Source: Onchocerca volvulus (taxonomy: Eukaryota; Nematoda; Chromadorea; Rhabditida; Onchocercidae). From it: a stretch of DNA of 64,000 nucleotides. This document shows positions 58,785 through 64,000 of this stretch, one piece after another. The stretch's first letter is position 1. Every line of letters begins with the position of its first letter. Below the pieces are notes generated by a model. The model had not been told where the DNA came from. It ran no database searches and worked only from the letters and a program-made list of their open reading frames with translations. The stretch spans positions 21,710,824 through 21,774,823 of the forward strand of contig HG738138.1 in assembly GCA_000499405.2 (NCBI GenBank), given 5' to 3'. A program made the position numbers and the translations under genes.

Positions 58785-61700
58785 ATTAGAAACTCCATCT
58801 TTCTGAATTCTATTATTTTAATAATAATGGCAATAAAAAAGTAGTTTTCATGGAATATAAAATTCAAGTACACGTTGATATAAGACTCAAGCAACCATGT
58901 AATTTTCAAACAAATCGATGATATTTATTTGCGCATAGATATCTATGCTCAAAAAGCAACCGTTACTGAGAATTATTGAAAATGAAAGAGCAGAGGAAGA
59001 TCAAGAATAGAAATTACATTTAATAAAATCAAAATCATATATGAAGTACTGATTGCTTTATATCAGTGATTTGAATGGATGTCATATATGAAGTTTATGA
59101 TTCATACAAAAAAAAAAAAAAAGAAGAAAATTGTATGACAAATTGTACTTTTGATTGATTTAATAACGACCAAAATGCAATTATATGATATATTATTTTA
59201 ATTACTTCTATTAGAAATCGTAAAAAACTAAAGACAAGAAGTAAAATGACTCCTCTGCGATTGTGCTTAAAATAGAAAAAAAATTTTGCAACTTAATAGT
59301 TGTAAAATTTTTGTCTTACGATGACACAGTAGGACGAAAAAAACTAAACGGATATGATTCAACTAATGCATTTCGAATAGCAACTATGAATTTATTTAAA
59401 ACCGTTGGCTGCATGACAGCATCATTCCACTTTATTTGAGCCGTTTATCTTATCAAACTAACAATTTATCACAATAATTATTACGCTAAAAAATGGAAAT
59501 GATTAAAGTAGAGAGTATTTCAAGTTCACTCTAATACCGATTTGATGAAGTTTATTGACGAATCTTCCTTATTAAATAATCTAAATTTGCATAATAATCA
59601 TACGATCATTTAATGATACCTGATATATACAGTTAGTATTGTCGTAAAACTGAAATATTTTCTGGAATATAGATATAGAAGGAACGATCAAAAATCTTCG
59701 TATTATTGAAATGTCGTGGTATAAGCGAACTTTTGATCTTTATGCTACAATCAACATATTGTAAATTTTATGAGGACTTACATGTAATAAACAACTTCAT
59801 TGAAAAAAAAAGATTCTAATCTGAAAAAATTCATTCATTTCATTAATCCTTTGCTCTGATCAAACAGGTCATTAAATCTTTCACTCCGATCGATATTCTA
59901 CGAGAGGTTCTTTTCAACTTTTACCAAACCTTATAAATTTCCGCTACCTATAATTCGCAAACAGCTTTCTTTTTATCAAAATGAAGTTCGAATTATCGAT
60001 TATATCTAACTCAACTTCCAAACTTTATCAAATTCTATCAATTCCTGATACGAAAAACTCGCAGATAACTTTCCTACTATCCAAATTATCGATTGTATTA
60101 TCGATATTTATCAATTCATCATGTATCATAGTTACGACAAATAAAATTCGTCATATCAAGGACTTCATTATACAACAAAATTATCTATACTAAATTCCAA
60201 TTCCCAACAAAAAACCTTTCACTACAAGTATAGTTCAGTGTACAATTGCGAAGAGAAATGATAAAAACAAGCGCTCGAGCTAAATCGTTCAATATTTTAT
60301 TGAGCATTATAGTAGCTATTCTCGAGCTAGACTTCAGGACGAAGAGGCTAGTATTGATATATCGCTCAACTCTAAGCAGCGCACTAGATGCAGTTGCAGC
60401 TTCATCTGCAATCCCGAACCCGATGATGATGTTGATGTTGGTGATAACGAATAATGATAACAGTAGTAATGATTATTGCCAGTAATTAGAAAGCTACTTT
60501 CAGTGCAACACTTTACAACTAATCTACAATCGCCAACTGCAGCACTTATGCTTTTGCTTCATATAAAATTCTAAGGTATCTCAACCCACGTTTGTATATT
60601 TCTAAGAGCTATTATAGTTCTGGATGATATTATCGATTAGTTTTTCGTTTAAATACTTTTAATGACTATATTATGCTGTATACTTTGCGTGTTCGATCAA
60701 AATACGCTTCTTTGTGCTGTAAATGATGTGCTTTAATTTTTCAATTTTAAATTTCTGGAAATATTTTTTGTCCTCAAAAAATAAGAAATTTGAATTAATA
60801 TATGGATTTTTAAGTAAAAAAAATCAATAAATAGGGTAATCCAGCAATTCAACTAATAATATAATGCGAATTCGATGATTTCATCTACATATAACATTCT
60901 GAAAAGTGCAAGGACAGAGAAATTCTTCATCTTCCAATCATTACTGAACCGTTCGAAGGATAATTTAACAAGTGAAAAATAGATGTCAATGAAAAATAAG
61001 CGATGACGTATTCGGTTGGTAATTATTTTAATATTAGCAATTGAATGCAAATGAAAATGCTATAATTAAATATTTATAGATATGGTAAGAGATTTCGGGT
61101 TTTAATTCATTTCGATTGAGTTTTTTTCTCGACTTTCATCGTTGAAAAAAAAGTGGTCTTGATTGATTCCAAATTCCGTTGTATCAAGAATTGCTTTCGT
61201 CATATCATATCTCTTACATATGAATCATTGTAATACAAAATATTCGAAATATCGCTAACACAGAAATAGGTTGAAACAAATGAATATATTGCGAATATGC
61301 TCAAGAAATTGAGGAATTGACTTTTTGCAAATTATCATTAAAAATCACTTTGTTATTTTTCTGGTCAGAAATGTTAAATCTCAAAAAATCTCTGGTAGGT
61401 AACAATTTCTGATGAAACGGAAAAAAGATTAATATATAAAGTGAGAAAGCAATGAACAAAGATTATTTTAACAAATCTATACCGAAAATAAATCAGCAAG
61501 GCCAGCAACATATAATTTTTTATAAACTTTACTTCAATTCACATTAAATTTCTATGATCATGCTTGTAACTGATCTGATATTTAACTAAACACAGTTAAT
61601 TCAGGCTTTTTTAAGTACCACCACAATAAATTTTTTGTTTCATTAAAATTTTTGATAACACAAAAATTTTAAAAAGTTTCAACAAATTTGTAAGAAAAAA

Positions 61701-64000
61701 AGTCAATAAATAGTATTATTGGCTTTTTTTTTTTTTTTTTTTTGAATATTATTGACTCCGAAATTACACAATTTGAAAGTTCAAATTTGTAAATTGAGGA
61801 ATTTAAGCAATTAATTAAAAATGTTAATATCAAGTAACATACAATTTTGCATTCGATAAATTTTAAAAATTCTTCTATTACAACATCATAATAAGAACAT
61901 GATTAATTAATCCTACGTTGGCACTTAACACGTTCATCTGCTGCAAACATTATTTATTCAACCCTTAAGATAATTAACTGGCAGTTTAATGTATCGATCA
62001 TGTTATGATCATAAATATGATCATAAATAACAAGAATGAGAAAGACTGCAAACCGTGAGATAAATTTAAATAAAATCAGTTCAAGAAACAATTTAATTTG
62101 GACGGCACAACAGATATACATCTAAAATAATATTGCAGACGACCAGTTTATATTTTTCAAAATATCCATCGTCGATTTCGAAAATGAATGAACCATTTCT
62201 TTTCGTGTTTTTATCCTAAATCACATTTATTTCTTAGTATGTTGTTGAATGGAAGGAATTATGGAATACGAATATAAAATTAAACAAATAATTATTTACA
62301 AATTAATAATTCTCTTGTCAGTTGCTTTAATTATGATAATTTATCGTTGATAATTCATAAATTATGAATTATTTACCATTCAGAACTGTATTTATTAAAA
62401 TTTATAAATTTCATATTTTAACAAGACATTTAATCAATTTGTAAGAATAGGCTTTCTTATTATATTTAGCAGTAAAGCTGATCCTATTGCACTAGTAGAA
62501 TATTCGGGTAACAAAGTTTTGAATTTTGATGCAGTAATTTTGTTCTTCATATCGATTGATTTGGTTTTTTTTAAACTTGTAATGTGGTTTATTTCTAATT
62601 CAATTATGATTACAAAATTAGGTCATGAATTTAAAGAAATATTTCAGTAGAAAATGTAATGGTCGAGGCGCTTTTATAATTTGATTCTATATCAGAAATA
62701 GTCACAATAGTAATATGATAATTAGCTTCACTGAAAAATATATTTGATTTAATTAATTTAACTTTATTTAATTCAAGTTAAACAGAAATGGATAATTTGA
62801 TAGTAAAAATATTCGGCAAGTTTTAGGAAAAATTTTGATGGAAAATTTTCCAATTTAACCGAAAATAGTTTCCAGAATCATGAATTACTTAATTTTTTTT
62901 CAGCTCTTTTTTTTTTTAAATTTCTGCCTGAATTTTAGCATTTTCAAAAATCGTCTTATTACTATCATATTTGCGACCAATTTCCCAGCTAACTCAATCG
63001 AAAATATCTTGGAATTTTTGTTTTAAAACTTGCTTAAATAGCTGAGTAAAACACAAGATTATCGCAGTAAACATCCATCATATCTGTGGTTTTAATCGAT
63101 TTGCATGTTTTAACATTAAAGACACAAAAAAAAAAATCGAAACAATGTCAATTCATGTTATAATTTGTGGTGAGAAATTTGAATATGATGACAACTGAAT
63201 TTCGATATCAACATTTCTGGAATTTATAAAGAATATTTTATATTATGCATAATGTTATTATGTTTGCTGAAAACTCACCCCCAATAAATGCAGCTCATAA
63301 AATCTTCCTGAATCTTACAATAGAATTTTATGATTAACATATCTTAATAGTTCATCGTCAGTTTTTCGAGAAAGCCATCTCTAAATTGATGCATGAAAAA
63401 AACTTCGAGTCTTCGAATTTTTTTTCCACAAACTTTTAGGCTGGATGGTTTTGACTCTTTTATTTCTACCAACTTTTAGAATGGAAAATCAATGCTTTTT
63501 AAGTTCGGCAAGTCCTCATTCTTAAAATACCAAGAAGAGATCATTCTGTGTTACATTTCTATGCAATCAGTACAGTAGTTAAAGTGAGCAGATCGATTGA
63601 CGCTTCAGCTTATTTCTCGGAAGACCCCCAAAAGTTCTTTATTTTTTCACAAAGTTTAATTAATTTTCCCTGTGACAATTAATTAAATGTCAGTGTGAAG
63701 CGATTCAAAGCACAAAATGCTTCCTGGATTTATTTCGATTAATCTTGAAAATGATCCCATAATTTTATATTATTCTTACTGTTCTGTTAGCAGACGATCT
63801 GCTGTATTATACCTGAACCATATAATGCAAATAACGATGAATTATATAACAATCGATTTCACACAAAATAGAAAACTTGGCAGAATGAAAGATCTGATAG
63901 TCCAAAAGTTTTCAATCTCAAAAAGAATTCCAAAAATATTGTAATTCCAACTGATCGTTAAGCTAAAATCCACTTATCATTGGCATATTTCCACATACGC
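58785..64000. other. Distal upstream interval, no supported gene
   Basis: AT-rich. The only compositionally distinct piece is 60246-60485, open for 79 codons on the plus strand with mixed hydrophobic and Asn/Ser-rich content and no recognised motif; low confidence that it is coding. Also a 12-bp direct repeat (ATGATCATAAAT) at about 62004-62028 and a short palindrome at 62350-62372. Confidence 0.45.

Noticed and set aside
60246..60485. 79-codon plus-strand frame with mixed composition
   Set aside because: No motif, no partner exons, no clear acceptor; left as unsupported.

Overview
The window looks like AT-rich chromosomal DNA (about 70% A+T by eye) of a parasitic nematode, most likely a filarial worm. 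It carries multi-exon genes with GT/AG introns and nematode-style T-rich or short acceptor sites, including acceptor-like sites just upstream of every start codon, as expected for spliced-leader trans-splicing. One intron holds a decayed bacterial gene fragment of the BI-1/YccA membrane-protein family, read here as an old Wolbachia-to-nucleus transfer. The species cannot be named from sequence alone.

Three protein-coding genes could be assembled exon by exon. All are on the minus strand, and in each the reading phase matches at every splice junction. (1) 10038-12954: mitochondrial elongation factor Ts, 8 exons, 335 aa, complete with a transit peptide. (2) 15204-53205: a RIN/Sprint-type Ras effector and Rab5 exchange factor (SH2, VPS9 and Ras-association domains), 31 exons, 1633 aa, spread over 38 kb with introns of about 10, 8 and 5.4 kb. 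(3) 56560-58681: a 169 aa protein with two membrane segments and a Cys-rich N-terminus, 6 exons, family not recognised.

The remainder (1-10 kb, 13-15.2 kb, the large introns, 53.3-56.5 kb and 58.7-64 kb) is low-complexity AT-rich DNA without a gene I can support. It contains microsatellites, a 26-bp minisatellite (47.85-48.04 kb), a 0.5-kb element with about 105-bp inverted arms (6.76-7.26 kb), a degenerate 60-66-bp array (8.86-9.04 kb), a diverged duplication (45.7-45.9 kb) and several strong hairpins.

The genes do not form an evident pathway or operon. They are same-strand neighbours separated by 2-3.4 kb: a mitochondrial translation factor, an endocytic signalling regulator and a membrane protein. 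The best leads for follow-up are the bacterial fragment in the rin-1 intron, a perfect 21-bp-arm hairpin in another rin-1 intron, a 63-nt hairpin upstream of rin-1, a paired inverted FOXO-type motif directly in front of the membrane-protein gene, and a short in-frame exon of rin-1 at 32.15 kb that could start an isoform lacking the SH2 domain.
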